The notes: generated by a model not told the origin, from the sequence alone. A DNA stretch of 64,000 nucleotides from Uliginosibacterium paludis (GCF_039631355.1 NZ_JBDIVF010000004.1:124001-188000); one strand, 5' to 3'; shown: positions 45,231 through 54,685, numbered from the stretch's first letter. Numbers and translations: made by a program.

Positions 45231-47507
45231 TCAGAACGACGCGGTTACCGAGGCGTAAAAGGCACGCCCGGGCTCGTTGTAGGAGGCCGCACCGGCCGCG
45301 TAGCTGTTGCCCTCGCGGAACAGGCGCTTGTCGAAGAGGTTCGACACGCCGATGCGCCCCTTGTAGTGCTTGCTGAAGGCATAGCCGGCCGATACGCCCC
45401 AGGTGTTGTAGGGCGAGACCTTGCTGTTGGCGTCATCGGTCGTGGCCAGACCAGTCGTAGCCACGGTGGAGCGCGGTTTCTGCTGGCCGTAGAAGGTGCC
45501 GGTCAGCATCAGGTTGAGTGTTTCGGTGAGTTTCCAGTCCAGCGAAGTGTTGATCGTGAATTCCGGAATCACCGAGAGGGGCTGCCCCTGCTGATCGTCA
45601 TTGCGCAGCATCCAGGTGAAGTTGTTGCTCCAGTCAAGCGAGCGTGCGAGAGGCACGAGCAGATTGCCTTCGAAACCCTCGACGACCGCATTGGTGGCGT
45701 TCTCCCACTTGTACACATAGCGGTCCTGCCCGCTCACCTTGACGATGCCGACCAGCTCGGTCCCCGAGACAATCTTGTTGTCATAGTCGTTGCGGAACCA
45801 GGTGATGCCGGCATTGAGACCGCTCGCCTCCGTCCAGTTGATGCCCAGCTCCTTGTTGGTGCTCACCTCGGGCTTGAGGTCTGCATTGCCGAGCAGATAG
45901 CAGCGCACGGTGTAGGACCCCAGCTTGTTGCAGCCGTTGCCACTGGAATAGATGAGATAGTTCGGATGGGTCTGATACAGATTGGGTGCCTTGAAGACCT
46001 TGGCAACACCGCCTTTCAGGGTGAGCGCCGGAGCAAACTCCCAGGAGGCATTCAGGGAGGGGCTCCAGTTGTTGCCGAAGCTGCTGTAGCGATCGAGGCG
46101 CAAGCCGGGCGTGAGTATCAGGCGTTCGCCCAGCGGGATGTTGTCTTCGGCAAAGGCCGCGATGTAGTGCTGCGCGTTCCAGGTCTGCCGCTTCAGGGGA
46201 TCGTCCGCCACATTGGCGACGCCGCTGATGGCCTGGCCATTGAGCACACTCGCCGGATCATCCAGCTTCTGGTAGCCCCACTCCGCGCCGGTGGTGAGCA
46301 TCTGGCGCACACCGAGCTGCAGCGGGCTGTTGAGCTCGGTGTGAAAGGTATAAGCGTCCAGGCGCGAACTGTGCCAGTCATCCGAATTGATGTTGCCTTC
46401 GGTGCCACCGACCAGGCCTTCGTCGATACGGTCATTGAAGGTACGCTCATACTGGATCCAGCTGTCCGACTTGCCGATGGCCCAGTCACCCTTGTGATCG
46501 AGCGCAAACTTGTTGCGCGTCATGACATTCGTTTCCTGTCCCAGGAAGGAAGCCGGATTGCTGCCAGTCGCACCACTCGTACTGGTGGCGCTGTTACCGG
46601 TCTGGGTGTCGCCCGCGTAGATGTTGCCCTGGCGCGAATAGCCGTAATTGAAATCGAAAACATGGGCACTCACCGGAGCCCAGCGCAGCAGCGCGTCGAG
46701 ATCACGGTTCTTCACGCCTTCGCGTCCGGCTGCCGTGCTTGCCGTAGCATCGGTATGAGCTGCATTGATCGCCGGATCGTCGGCGTCGGTACGGTTGTAG
46801 TTGCCGTAGAGACGATATGACATCGTGCTTGTTGCCGGGCCTGAGAGGTTGAATCCAACCCGACGGGTATCCCCTTCCTCGCTGTGCTGCGGCTGATTGA
46901 TGTAGGTGGTCATCGAGCCATGGGTTTCATCACCGATCCCCTTGGTCACGATGTTCACCACCCCGCCTGCGGCACCCGAGCCGTAGCGCGCGGCAGCGGG
47001 CCCGCGGATCACCTCGATGCGCTCCACATCCTCGACCGGCACCCAGTTCGAGTCGCCCCGCGTGTCACGCTCGCCGCTCTTGCCGTAACGGACCGAGTTG
47101 CGCGATTGAACCGGCTTGCCATCGACCAGGATCAGCGTGTTTTCCGGCCCCATGCCGCGCAGGTCGATCTGGCGATTGTTACCGCGCTGGCCGGAGGCAC
47201 TGTTGCCGGTTAGATTCACGCCCGGCATCCGGCGCACGATGTCGGAAAGGTCATTCACCACACCGCGTTTCTCGATGTCTTCACCGGTGATGGTCGACAC
47301 GCCCGGCGCCTGCTTCAGGGTTTCTGCAGCGGTTGCCGTCACCCGGATCGTGGAGAGCTGCTTCGCCGGGGCCGGCTGTGGAGCAGACTGGCTGCTTGCA
47401 GGCTCTGCATTTGCCGCCAGGGCTGACTGCGCCTGCGCAAACTGCAGGGGCAGCATCGCCAGCGCCAGAGTGATGGGCCTCAGGGTGAAGGTCCTCGTGT
47501 ATGACAT
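45231..47507 (-). CDS. TonB-dependent siderophore receptor (FepA-like)
   Basis: 758 aa. Signal peptide to about residue 27; plug domain from about 55 with STIRVTATAAETLKQAPGVS (TonB box region) and RGMGPENTLILVDGKPVQSRNSVRYG plus IEVIRGPAAARYGSGAAGGVVNI; then a 22-strand barrel ending in FYASVTASF with the outer-membrane terminal Phe. The plug sequence with R-x-G-x-S-G-E resembles FepA/BfeA enterobactin receptors, so a catecholate is the likely ligand. It is divergent from a two-component system and upstream of the DUF3649-PepSY-DUF3325 genes. Confidence 0.93.
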   Translation of the reverse strand: MSYTRTFTLRPITLALAMLPLQFAQAQSALAANAEPASSQSAPQPAPAKQLSTIRVTATAAETLKQAPGVSTITGEDIEKRGVVNDLSDIVRRMPGVNLTGNSASGQRGNNRQIDLRGMGPENTLILVDGKPVQSRNSVRYGKSGERDTRGDSNWVPVEDVERIEVIRGPAAARYGSGAAGGVVNIVTKGIGDETHGSMTTYINQPQHSEEGDTRRVGFNLSGPATSTMSYRLYGNYNRTDADDPAINAAHTDATASTAAGREGVKNRDLDALLRWAPVSAHVFDFNYGYSRQGNIYAGDTQTGNSATSTSGATGSNPASFLGQETNVMTRNKFALDHKGDWAIGKSDSWIQYERTFNDRIDEGLVGGTEGNINSDDWHSSRLDAYTFHTELNSPLQLGVRQMLTTGAEWGYQKLDDPASVLNGQAISGVANVADDPLKRQTWNAQHYIAAFAEDNIPLGERLILTPGLRLDRYSSFGNNWSPSLNASWEFAPALTLKGGVAKVFKAPNLYQTHPNYLIYSSGNGCNKLGSYTVRCYLLGNADLKPEVSTNKELGINWTEASGLNAGITWFRNDYDNKIVSGTELVGIVKVSGQDRYVYKWENATNAVVEGFEGNLLVPLARSLDWSNNFTWMLRNDDQQGQPLSVIPEFTINTSLDWKLTETLNLMLTGTFYGQQKPRSTVATTGLATTDDANSKVSPYNTWGVSAGYAFSKHYKGRIGVSNLFDKRLFREGNSYAAGAASYNEPGRAFYASVTASF

Positions 47508-47583
47508 GCATGTTCTCCAATTGAAACCGCTGCGTGGCAGCGAAATGACCGGATTGAAAAGAGGGGTAAATTTGCTTTCAATT

Positions 47584-47602
47584 GAGAACGATACTCATTT
47601 AA
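47584..47602. promoter_or_regulatory. Fur-like box between receptor and response regulator
   Basis: GAGAACGATACTCATTTAA matches the 19-bp Fur consensus at about 13 positions. It sits in the AT-rich divergent region, 77 bases from the receptor start and 55 from the regulator start. Confidence 0.6.
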
Positions 47603-47656
47603 TCTTGCGAAACTTTGCCAGCTTATTGCAAGTTCTTGCAGCGCCCGGAGTTCCAG

Positions 47657-48388
47657 ATGCAATCGCCCGCCCGCATCCTCGTCGTGGATGACCATGAAGA
47701 CATTCGTGCCCCCCTTGCTGCTTTTCTGGGGCGCTACGGACTGGAAGTCAGTACGGCGGTAGACGGTCGCCAGATGCATGCCCTGCTCGCTCGCGAGCAT
47801 TTCGATCTCGTGCTGCTGGACGTGATGCTGCCGGGAGAAGACGGCCTGTCGCTGTGCCGCCATGTGCACGAGCATCTGGGCATCCCGGTCATCCTGCTGA
47901 CCGCAATGGCTGACCCGGCTGACCGCATTGCAGGCCTGGAGCTTGGCGCGGACGACTATGTCGTCAAACCCTTTGATCCGCGTGAGCTCGTGGCCCGCAT
48001 CCGCGGCATCTTCCGGCGAATGAAGCTGAGCCAGCGCCAGAGCCGCGTGCTGCCGGAGCAGATCAGCCGTTATGCATTCGGCAATTGGCTGCTGGATCTT
48101 GCACGCCGCGAACTGCGTGGCAATGACGGGCAGATCGTTGAACTCAGCGCCACGGAATTCCGTCTGCTGCGAACCTTCGTGGAGAACGCCAACACCGTGC
48201 TCAGTCGTGAAAAACTGCTCGACCTGATGAATCGCGGCGATGCTCCCGTCTTCGATCGCAGCGTCGACAGCCAGGTCAGTCGCCTGCGCAAAAAGCTCGA
48301 GGACGATGCCCGCCATCCGCGCCTGCTGCGCACAGCCTGGGGGGATGGCTATCTGTTTTCGGCAAGTGTCGAAGCCGTGCCGTCATGA
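47657..48388 (+). CDS. OmpR-family response regulator
   Basis: 243 aa. Receiver domain with DDHED acidic pocket, phosphoacceptor D55 in LVLLDVMLPGEDG, T/S in LLTAM and K in VVKPFDP, then a winged-helix DNA-binding domain (RRELRG ... LSATEFRLLRTFVENANTVLSREKLLDL, in part). ATG 47657 has GGAG 6 bases before; the frame is open to 47615. It is coupled to the sensor kinase by an ATGA overlap, and divergent from the TonB receptor it may regulate. Confidence 0.92.
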   Translation: MQSPARILVVDDHEDIRAPLAAFLGRYGLEVSTAVDGRQMHALLAREHFDLVLLDVMLPGEDGLSLCRHVHEHLGIPVILLTAMADPADRIAGLELGADDYVVKPFDPRELVARIRGIFRRMKLSQRQSRVLPEQISRYAFGNWLLDLARRELRGNDGQIVELSATEFRLLRTFVENANTVLSREKLLDLMNRGDAPVFDRSVDSQVSRLRKKLEDDARHPRLLRTAWGDGYLFSASVEAVPS

Positions 48389-49701
48389 AGCTGATCCCGG
48401 AGACGCTGGGAGGAAGGCTCTTCGCGCTGATCCTGCTGGGTCTGCTCGCAACCAACCTGACCGTGCAGGCCCTCAGCGGCAAGGGCGCCGGCAGCATGCA
48501 TCAGCTCGGCGTGGATCAGATCCTGCGCCGCTACGCCTCGGATTTCCGCGTGCTCTCCGCCTGCACACAGGGCTGTCCGCGCGATCAACTGATGGAGGCA
48601 ATGGAGGGGGAAGACTTCCACCTGACGTTGGCGGATCACATCGCGCTGCACGAAATGGACGAAGCCGAGGCGGCGATTGGCCAGCGCCTCGAACAACTGA
48701 TCGACACGACAGGTACTGCACGGGCCCACGTACTGATCCTGGATCCGGCCTCCGGCAACAACCGGCATCGCACACCGGCCCTGCAAGTCAGCATGGCGCT
48801 GCCGCAAGGAAGCTGGCTGATCGGCACGCTGCAACCTGTCGTGCGCAACGGCTGGTGGAAGCCGCTCGGATTCTCTCTGCTGGCCAGCGGCCTGCCCGTG
48901 CTGATCGTGCTGGCCCTTTTCCTGGGTCGTCTGCTGCGCCCGCTTCAAACCCTCGCAAATGCGGCCGAGCGGCTGAGTCGCGGCGAGCGCACCGACCCAT
49001 TGCCGGAAACCGGCCCGCGCGAACTGCGCGAACTCTCCCGCGTGTTCAACCAGATGCAGGCGCGACTGACGCGATTTCTTGACGACCGCACGCGCATGCT
49101 GGCCGCAATCAGTCATGACTTCCGCACCCCGATCACCTCACTGCGACTGCGTGCCGAACTCGTCGAAGATCAAGCGCTTGCGGCGGCGATGAAACGCACG
49201 CTGGAAGAAATGGGCCAGATGGTCGACGAAACCCTGCAGTTCGCAAGGGACGACAGCAGCCAGGAAGACACCCGCGTCATCGATCTGGTGCCACTGCTGA
49301 CCAGCATCGCGCACGACATGCAGCTTCAAGGTCATGAGGTTCGCATCAACCTTCCAGCCGCCAGCCCCTATCGCTGCCGCCCCCTCGCACTGACACGTGC
49401 GGTGCGCAACCTGGCAGACAACGCGACGCGCCACGGCACCTGTACTACGCTGAAGCTGCTGCACGACGGCAGACAGCTCCGGATCGAGGTGGAAGACAAC
49501 GGGCCGGGCCTGCCGGAAGTCTGGCTGGAAAAAGCCTTCGAGCCATTTTCCCGTCTCGACCATGCGCGCGGCCCCCACAGCGGCGCCGCCGGCCTTGGGC
49601 TCGCGATCGCGCGAACCGCAATCGAAGCCCATGGCGGACGCATACGCCTCGCCAACCGCACCACTGGCGGCTTGTGTGCAAGCATCGAGTTGCCTGCGTA
49701 A
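48385..49701 (+). CDS. Sensor histidine kinase
   Basis: 438 aa. TM1 about 11-29, a periplasmic sensor domain of about 130 residues, TM2 about 162-182, HAMP about 180-235, HisKA with phosphoacceptor H244 in AAISHDFRTPITSLRLRAEL, and HATPase with NLADNATRHG, VEDNGPGLP and GAAGLGLAIARTAIEAHGG. The sensor domain has C60 and C64 (SACTQGC), possibly a redox or metal site. It works with the response regulator just upstream. Confidence 0.92.
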   Translation: MKLIPETLGGRLFALILLGLLATNLTVQALSGKGAGSMHQLGVDQILRRYASDFRVLSACTQGCPRDQLMEAMEGEDFHLTLADHIALHEMDEAEAAIGQRLEQLIDTTGTARAHVLILDPASGNNRHRTPALQVSMALPQGSWLIGTLQPVVRNGWWKPLGFSLLASGLPVLIVLALFLGRLLRPLQTLANAAERLSRGERTDPLPETGPRELRELSRVFNQMQARLTRFLDDRTRMLAAISHDFRTPITSLRLRAELVEDQALAAAMKRTLEEMGQMVDETLQFARDDSSQEDTRVIDLVPLLTSIAHDMQLQGHEVRINLPAASPYRCRPLALTRAVRNLADNATRHGTCTTLKLLHDGRQLRIEVEDNGPGLPEVWLEKAFEPFSRLDHARGPHSGAAGLGLAIARTAIEAHGGRIRLANRTTGGLCASIELPA

Positions 49702-50127
49702 AGTCCGGGAGCAACGCCTCGCGTCGGCCCCTGCACCTCGATCGTGGCGTACTAGACACCGTTACCGCCGGTCAATTTTCGCGGCCTCAACACAGGAGAC
49801 TTGCCCCTCTCTTTCACGAACGGGAGAGACAACTGCTGGACGGCTAATTGTCACTCCTTTGCCTATCTGGTCATTCAATCTGTTTGTTGGGTTCGTACGA
49901 CAGCAATGCAGTGTTGAGCAGACAGAACCCCGCCTTCACTGAAAGTGGTGGGATTCGCCAGCGTTTCATTGCCGTCCTCGGAGAGCGCCTAAAGTCCTTG
50001 GCGACAAGCTCAACGGGGAACTGCAGGCGTTGATCAACGCTCTGCATTCCTCACGACACGCTGGCGACCAGTCAGAACACCGATCAAGGCAATATGGCCG
50101 CCAACCCGCAACTGAACGTGCTTGCCT
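49702..50127. other. Region without a gene, before the HsdR remnant
   Basis: About 430 bases. Only short frames; AT-richer than the flanks. No clear terminator follows the sensor kinase. It appears to be decayed accessory DNA. Confidence 0.45.
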
Positions 50128-50550
50128 GAAGGCCACGAAGGTGGCGTTTGGCAGCGCATCGCGCAGGTGCTGGGCGTAGCCCACCTGATAACGCTCTGCG
50201 CCCGGCTTACCCTTCAGCTTGGCTTCGAAGCTGTACTGCGTACGGTGTGCCTCGTCAGCAATCACCACGATGTTGTGCCGCTCGCTCAGGGCGGGGAACA
50301 CGGTCTCGCCCTCTGCCAGCATGAACTTCTGAATCGTCGCGAACACGATGCCGCCCGAGGGGCGATTAGCCAGCAGGCTGCGCAAATCGTCACGCGAGTC
50401 TGCCTGCACCGGCTGCTCGCGGAGCAAATCCTTCGAGAGTGAGAACACGCCGAAGAGTTGACCATCCAGATCGTTGCGGTCGGTAATCACCACAATGGTC
50501 GGGTTCTCCATCGCCGCCTCGCGCATCACGCGGGCGGCGAAGCAGGTCAG
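50128..50550 (-). pseudogene. Type I restriction endonuclease HsdR fragment
   Basis: Minus-strand frame with about 141 residues matching the helicase part of HsdR: ENPTIVVITDRNDLDGQLFG, GIVFATIQKFM and the DEAH box VVIADEAHRTQYSFEAKLKG. The Walker A part, the nuclease domain and all C-terminal parts are missing, and the surrounding frame (49966-50706) is unrelated sequence. No hsdM or hsdS is present. It is a relic. Confidence 0.75.
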
Positions 50551-50771
50551 CCGCTCGATCAGGGCGCGGCCTCCCCGACCTCTACACCTGCGCAAAAGCC
50601 ACGGCATGAGAGCACACCGCTCGTCCCCCGCCTGACCGCCACCCATCCTCCGACACTGCACGCTCAGGCAGACCGATGCCCGGCACGTCCAGGGATTCCC
50701 TAACATCGGCCGGCCCTGTCACAAACAGCCCGCCTGCCAACCCGATCTGCCTACACGGCGCCCTCAAGACA

Positions 50772-51860
50772 ATGAACATGCCCAGCCTTCCAGACGCGAT
50801 CGAGCTGATCGCTCCCGTTCCCGGCCCCCTGCCCTGCGGCGAAGACCTCTCGTTTTCCACGGAATTCGATGATATCCAGGAAGCCCGTCGCGAAGATGAT
50901 CCGGGACTGGATCAGGGGGAATGGGTCACCGCACTCAAGGAGGCGGACTGGAAAGCTTCCGCCGCGATGTGCCAGCAACTGCTGAAAGAAAAAACAAAGG
51001 ATCTTCGCCTCGCCTCCTGGCTCACCGAAGCGCTCTCAAAGACTGACGGCGTGCGCGGCATGGCGCGCGGTCTCGAACTCGTCTGCGGTCTGAGCAGAAC
51101 CTACTGGGACCAGATTCATCCGGTCCCCGAAGACGGCGATCAGGAGCAGCGGATCGGCAACATCAGCTGGCTGATTACCCGCTGCATCCAGCTGACCCGC
51201 GACTTCCCCGTCGTCGAGCACAAGGGACGCCGATTCAGTTTCGGCGAACTCGACTCCGCCCGCGCGCTGCAGTCGCTGATCGACAGGAATCAGCCACTGC
51301 CTGAGGATGCGTCGGAGCGCGTGAGCCTGCAGCAGATCCGGGATACGCAACGCAGCACGCCGCGCAGCTACTACGAAAATCTCATCCAGAGCAGCACCGG
51401 TTGCCTCGAGGCGCTGAGCAGTCTCAGCAGCGAAATCGACGAACGACTCGGGATGGACGGCCCTTCTTTCACCCCCTTGCGCTCGGCACTCGAGACCTAC
51501 GCAGCGGAGATCGAGCGCATCGCACGCGAGAACGGCGTGCGCGTGTCGCAAACAGACGAAGCGATGGCGACCAGCAGCGATGAAAGCCCGGATCCGCACT
51601 CACCGGTCGAAGCTTCAGCCGGCGCGGGACGCCAGACGGGTCCGCTGCGTACCCGCGAGCAGGCGCTGCAGCAGTTGCGGGACGTTGCCGACTTTTTCCG
51701 CCGCACCGAGCCTCACAGCCCGGTCGCCTACCTTGCCGACAAGGCCGCAAGCTGGGGCGAAATGCCACTGCATGTGTGGCTCAAGGCCGTGCTGAAGGAA
51801 GAGGGCTCGCTTTCCCGTTTCGAAGATCTTCTGGGCTTCGAAAGCAGTTCCGACGAGTGA
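50772..51860 (+). CDS. tssA: Type VI secretion protein TssA (ImpA N-terminal type)
   Basis: 362 aa. N-terminal ImpA domain: PVPGPLPCGEDLSFSTEFDDIQEARREDDPGLDQGEW (in part) and YWDQIHPVPEDGDQEQRIGNISWL (in part) are diagnostic. TssA caps the baseplate and helps tube-sheath assembly. The C-terminal region about 260-362 (RTREQALQQLRDVADFFRRTEPHSPVAYLADKAASW, in part) resembles the C-terminal part of short TssA proteins. ATG 50772 was chosen; the frame extends left to 50676. It is first of the T6SS genes in the window; 220 decayed bases lie upstream. Confidence 0.92.
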   Translation: MNMPSLPDAIELIAPVPGPLPCGEDLSFSTEFDDIQEARREDDPGLDQGEWVTALKEADWKASAAMCQQLLKEKTKDLRLASWLTEALSKTDGVRGMARGLELVCGLSRTYWDQIHPVPEDGDQEQRIGNISWLITRCIQLTRDFPVVEHKGRRFSFGELDSARALQSLIDRNQPLPEDASERVSLQQIRDTQRSTPRSYYENLIQSSTGCLEALSSLSSEIDERLGMDGPSFTPLRSALETYAAEIERIARENGVRVSQTDEAMATSSDESPDPHSPVEASAGAGRQTGPLRTREQALQQLRDVADFFRRTEPHSPVAYLADKAASWGEMPLHVWLKAVLKEEGSLSRFEDLLGFESSSDE

Positions 51861-52111
51861 GTATCCGGCAAGCATCCGGACGACGTGCAATGCGTCATCC
51901 GGATGTGCCGGATCGATCCGGCGCAAAAAACAAAATCAAATAAATTTCTCCTGAACAGATCATCCGGGCACTTGCCCGAAAAGCCGGAATCATTAAATAC
52001 TAGCCGGCATTGCATTTATTTACATTGAATAAATGCCAAATCCAGCAAATACAAGACTTTCAACTCGCATTTACGTTCATCCCTTGACGGACGGACGATT
52101 ACGGGGTTTTC
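51861..52111 (+). other. AT-rich intergenic stretch between tssA and the M15 peptidase
   Basis: About 250 bases, clearly AT-rich (runs like AAAAAACAAAATCAAATAAA at 51924), unlike the rest of the cluster. Probably carries a promoter for the following genes; no clear gene. AT-rich silencing by H-NS-like proteins is possible but not shown. Confidence 0.5.
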
Positions 52112-52951
52112 GTGGCCATTACAATAATATTCACTTACGCGCTGATTATTGTCGTTATTTGCGTTTCTGTTCTTTTTTCAGAAGCAAGAAGATATTTGAT
52201 CAATACGACAGCCAATCTCGCGAATATGGCGTTTTTGCCATTTGAATATATTTTCAGGGGTATCACGCGTGGCTGGCGCACCGGAGGCAGGGAAGTTTCT
52301 GAAAACGCACGACTGCTCAGGCAAGCCTGCGTCAGGTATCGCTGGTGGCTGCTCACCGCGGGACTCGTACTGGCGTTTCCGGTCATGCTGATCGTGCTCA
52401 CGCGTGACGAGATCGACGTCGGTTCGCAAACCGATCTGCAGCGCAATGACAACGCGGTCATCTCTGCCCTGCTTGCGGGCGAACGGCTGGCTCCGCCTCC
52501 CGCGCTGCCGCCTGAATCCTTCACGACGCTCGAGGTCACCACGATCCGCCCGGCGCTTGTCAATGCGAGCCGGGACTGGAACCTGCTCGATGACAATTTT
52601 TCCCAGCGCCTGCTGCGCGTCTTTCAGCGCATGCGCGAGCACGGCTATGAGGTTGTTCTGCTCGAGGGTTATCGCAGCCCCGAGCGGCAGAACCAGCTCG
52701 CAGCAATGGGCAGTAACGTCACCAACGCCGGCGCCTACCAGAGTTACCACCAGTTCGGTCTGGCTGCGGACTGCGCCTTCATGCGCGAAGGCAAGATCGT
52801 GATCAACGAAAAGGACCCCTGGGCCATGCGCGGCTACGAACTCTACGGGCAGGAAGCCGAAGCCATGGGGCTGACGTGGGGTGGCCGCTGGAAAATGATG
52901 GACTTCGGCCACGTCGAGCTCCGCAGTCGCAAGCTTCACGCCCCCTCCTGA
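52112..52951 (+). CDS. Membrane-anchored M15-family peptidase, TagX-like (T6SS)
   Basis: 279 aa. Two membrane segments (about 3-22 and 78-98), then a periplasmic zinc peptidase domain of the VanY/M15 type: EGYRSPERQNQLAAMG, YQSYHQFGLAADCAF (H-x6-D zinc site) and DFGHVEL (third ligand). TagX of Acinetobacter is an M15-like peptidoglycan L,D-endopeptidase needed for T6SS assembly; this gene has the same domain plan and position. It probably opens the cell wall for the apparatus. Its N-terminal part is AT-rich. Confidence 0.82.
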   Translation: MAITIIFTYALIIVVICVSVLFSEARRYLINTTANLANMAFLPFEYIFRGITRGWRTGGREVSENARLLRQACVRYRWWLLTAGLVLAFPVMLIVLTRDEIDVGSQTDLQRNDNAVISALLAGERLAPPPALPPESFTTLEVTTIRPALVNASRDWNLLDDNFSQRLLRVFQRMREHGYEVVLLEGYRSPERQNQLAAMGSNVTNAGAYQSYHQFGLAADCAFMREGKIVINEKDPWAMRGYELYGQEAEAMGLTWGGRWKMMDFGHVELRSRKLHAPS

Positions 52952-52979
52952 TACCCAGCTCATCAGACAGAGAACTCAC

Positions 52980-53249
52980 ATGAACCGCCCGATCATCCTC
53001 ATTGGTGACAAGACCGACCATGGTGGCGTCGTCATCGAAGGCGCACCGACCACAGACATCGATGGCCGCCGCGTGGCACGCGTGGGGGACAAGGTGACCT
53101 GCCCGGAGAAAGGCCACGGCCATACCACCGTCATCGTCAGCGGAGACGAAACCTGCCTGATCGAAGGCCGGCCGGTCGCGCGCCATGGCGACAAGACTGC
53201 CTGTGGTGCAACATTGATCGCAACCCAGACGCTGACCACGGATATCTGA
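52980..53249 (+). CDS. PAAR domain protein (T6SS spike tip)
   Basis: 89 aa. The whole protein is a PAAR domain: ILIGDKTDHGGVVIEGAPTT, VARVGDKVTCPEKGHGHTTV and RPVARHGDKTACGATLIA; His/Cys positions match the zinc-binding tip. PAAR proteins sharpen the VgrG spike and can carry effectors; this one has no extension. It starts 28 bases after the peptidase stop, AGAGAACTCAC before its ATG. Confidence 0.92.
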   Translation: MNRPIILIGDKTDHGGVVIEGAPTTDIDGRRVARVGDKVTCPEKGHGHTTVIVSGDETCLIEGRPVARHGDKTACGATLIATQTLTTDI

Positions 53250-53251
53250 TC

Positions 53252-54664
53252 ATGCGTCGCCTGCTGGGTTTTCTCGCGGTACCCGTCCTGCTGCTCGGTC
53301 TCACCTGGCTGGTGGCAGTCATCTATCTTCAGCAAACGGGGGGCGAGGTCACGGGCCAGACGCTGCTGAACGGTTTCGTCATCGCACCTGCCGTACTGAT
53401 TGCCTGCTGGTTCGGTCTCAAAGGGCTCTTCTCCCTTTTATCGCACAAGCCGGCGGCCACGGCGTCTGCCGAACCACCAGCGCAGCCGGAAGCAGCACCT
53501 GGCCCGGCAGCCGAACCCGTGCTGCCTGCCCTCGCGATCCTGTCGGCTGAAATCAGCACCGCGCAGAGCTACCACATCGACGATCTGCTGGCCGGTCTGA
53601 ATGACAACGCCATCCGCCCGGCACTGTCGGACCGATTCGTCGATGAAAACGGTCTGCCTGTAATGGTGGCTCTGCGCGAAGACTTGGATACCGAATCCGT
53701 CAGTGAGTTCGTCAGCCAATGGTTGCTTGCGGCGGCAGACACCCACCCCGCCAAGGAAGACCCTGATCGCGCGCACCGCATGCTGGCCCTGCTGGACGCC
53801 CCTGTAGGTGCCAGCCTGGATCTGCTCGCTTCGCTTCCTGCGCAGACTGCTCAGTCATCGACCGCCGGTGCGCAGGCGGGCAAACGGCCCCTGCTGATCA
53901 AGATTTTCGCCGAGCGCGGCTGGGAAGATCTGGTGGAAGCGTGGTTGCGCAAGCAATTTGCCGCGCTCGACGGGATCAACCCGGGATTCGTGCGCGGAGA
54001 CCCCGAGCGTCCGGAACTCCAGCATGACGCACTGCGGGTGTCGGGCGCCTTCAGCTCAGAACTTGCCAGAATTCCGGCCGCAAGCATGATGATGCTGGTG
54101 GCATGCGACAGTCACGGCACGGACGCCGTGATCGAGCGTGCGGGTTATGACGGAAAACTCTTCAGCGCAGGCAACCAGAACGGGATGATTCCGGGCGAAG
54201 CAGCCGCCGCCGTCGTCATTGCACCGGCAGACCGCGTGCCGGAAGGACTCGACGTGATCGCCGAACTGCAGCCCGCTGCCTGGGGGCGCAGGCAGAAAGC
54301 CGTCGATGCAGGCGGTCGTACCGACGTCGAGCTGATGACCCGTCTGACGACAAGCCTGCTCGAAAAAAACAGCCTGACGGCCGACGCCATCGGTGCCTTC
54401 GTATCCGACTGCGACCAGCGCAGCGCCTGGAACGCGGAGGCCGCCTCGCTGATCAGCAGCATGCTGCCCGGTCTCGACCCTGTCGCCGATCATCTGTCAC
54501 TTGGCAGAGCGCTTGGCCACACCGGCGCGGCCGCTTCAACACTCGCCCTGGCATGTGCTGCCGCGTGCGTGCGCGAGACAAACCAGCCCGGACTGGTAGC
54601 CAGCCTTACTGACCCCCTACAGCGAAGCCTCGCCCTGCTTCGTCCTCTGCAAGCGTCCACCTGA
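53252..54664 (+). CDS. T6SS-associated membrane protein with degenerate ketosynthase-like domain
   Basis: 470 aa. Two membrane segments (about 5-28 and 40-62), a Pro/Ala-rich linker, then a soluble part. Residues about 305-460 read like a beta-ketoacyl synthase/thiolase C-terminal half: NQNGMIPGEAAAAVVIAP aligns with the family's GEGAAxLVLE block and GRALGHTGAAASTLALACAA with GHxxGAAGAxE. The catalytic His motif (NxHGT) is replaced by SDCDQRS, and the active-site Cys motif is not found, so it is probably a non-enzymatic scaffold. It lies 2 bases after the PAAR gene and just before tssM. Role in T6SS is not known to me. Confidence 0.75.
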   Translation: MRRLLGFLAVPVLLLGLTWLVAVIYLQQTGGEVTGQTLLNGFVIAPAVLIACWFGLKGLFSLLSHKPAATASAEPPAQPEAAPGPAAEPVLPALAILSAEISTAQSYHIDDLLAGLNDNAIRPALSDRFVDENGLPVMVALREDLDTESVSEFVSQWLLAAADTHPAKEDPDRAHRMLALLDAPVGASLDLLASLPAQTAQSSTAGAQAGKRPLLIKIFAERGWEDLVEAWLRKQFAALDGINPGFVRGDPERPELQHDALRVSGAFSSELARIPAASMMMLVACDSHGTDAVIERAGYDGKLFSAGNQNGMIPGEAAAAVVIAPADRVPEGLDVIAELQPAAWGRRQKAVDAGGRTDVELMTRLTTSLLEKNSLTADAIGAFVSDCDQRSAWNAEAASLISSMLPGLDPVADHLSLGRALGHTGAAASTLALACAAACVRETNQPGLVASLTDPLQRSLALLRPLQAST

Positions 54665-54685
54665 TTTCTCCCGAGTCTCGACACA

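Noticed and set aside
52033..52245. 70-aa frame in the AT-rich leader of the M15 peptidase
   Set aside because: Starts in non-coding AT-rich DNA and overlaps the peptidase in another frame; no ribosome binding site.
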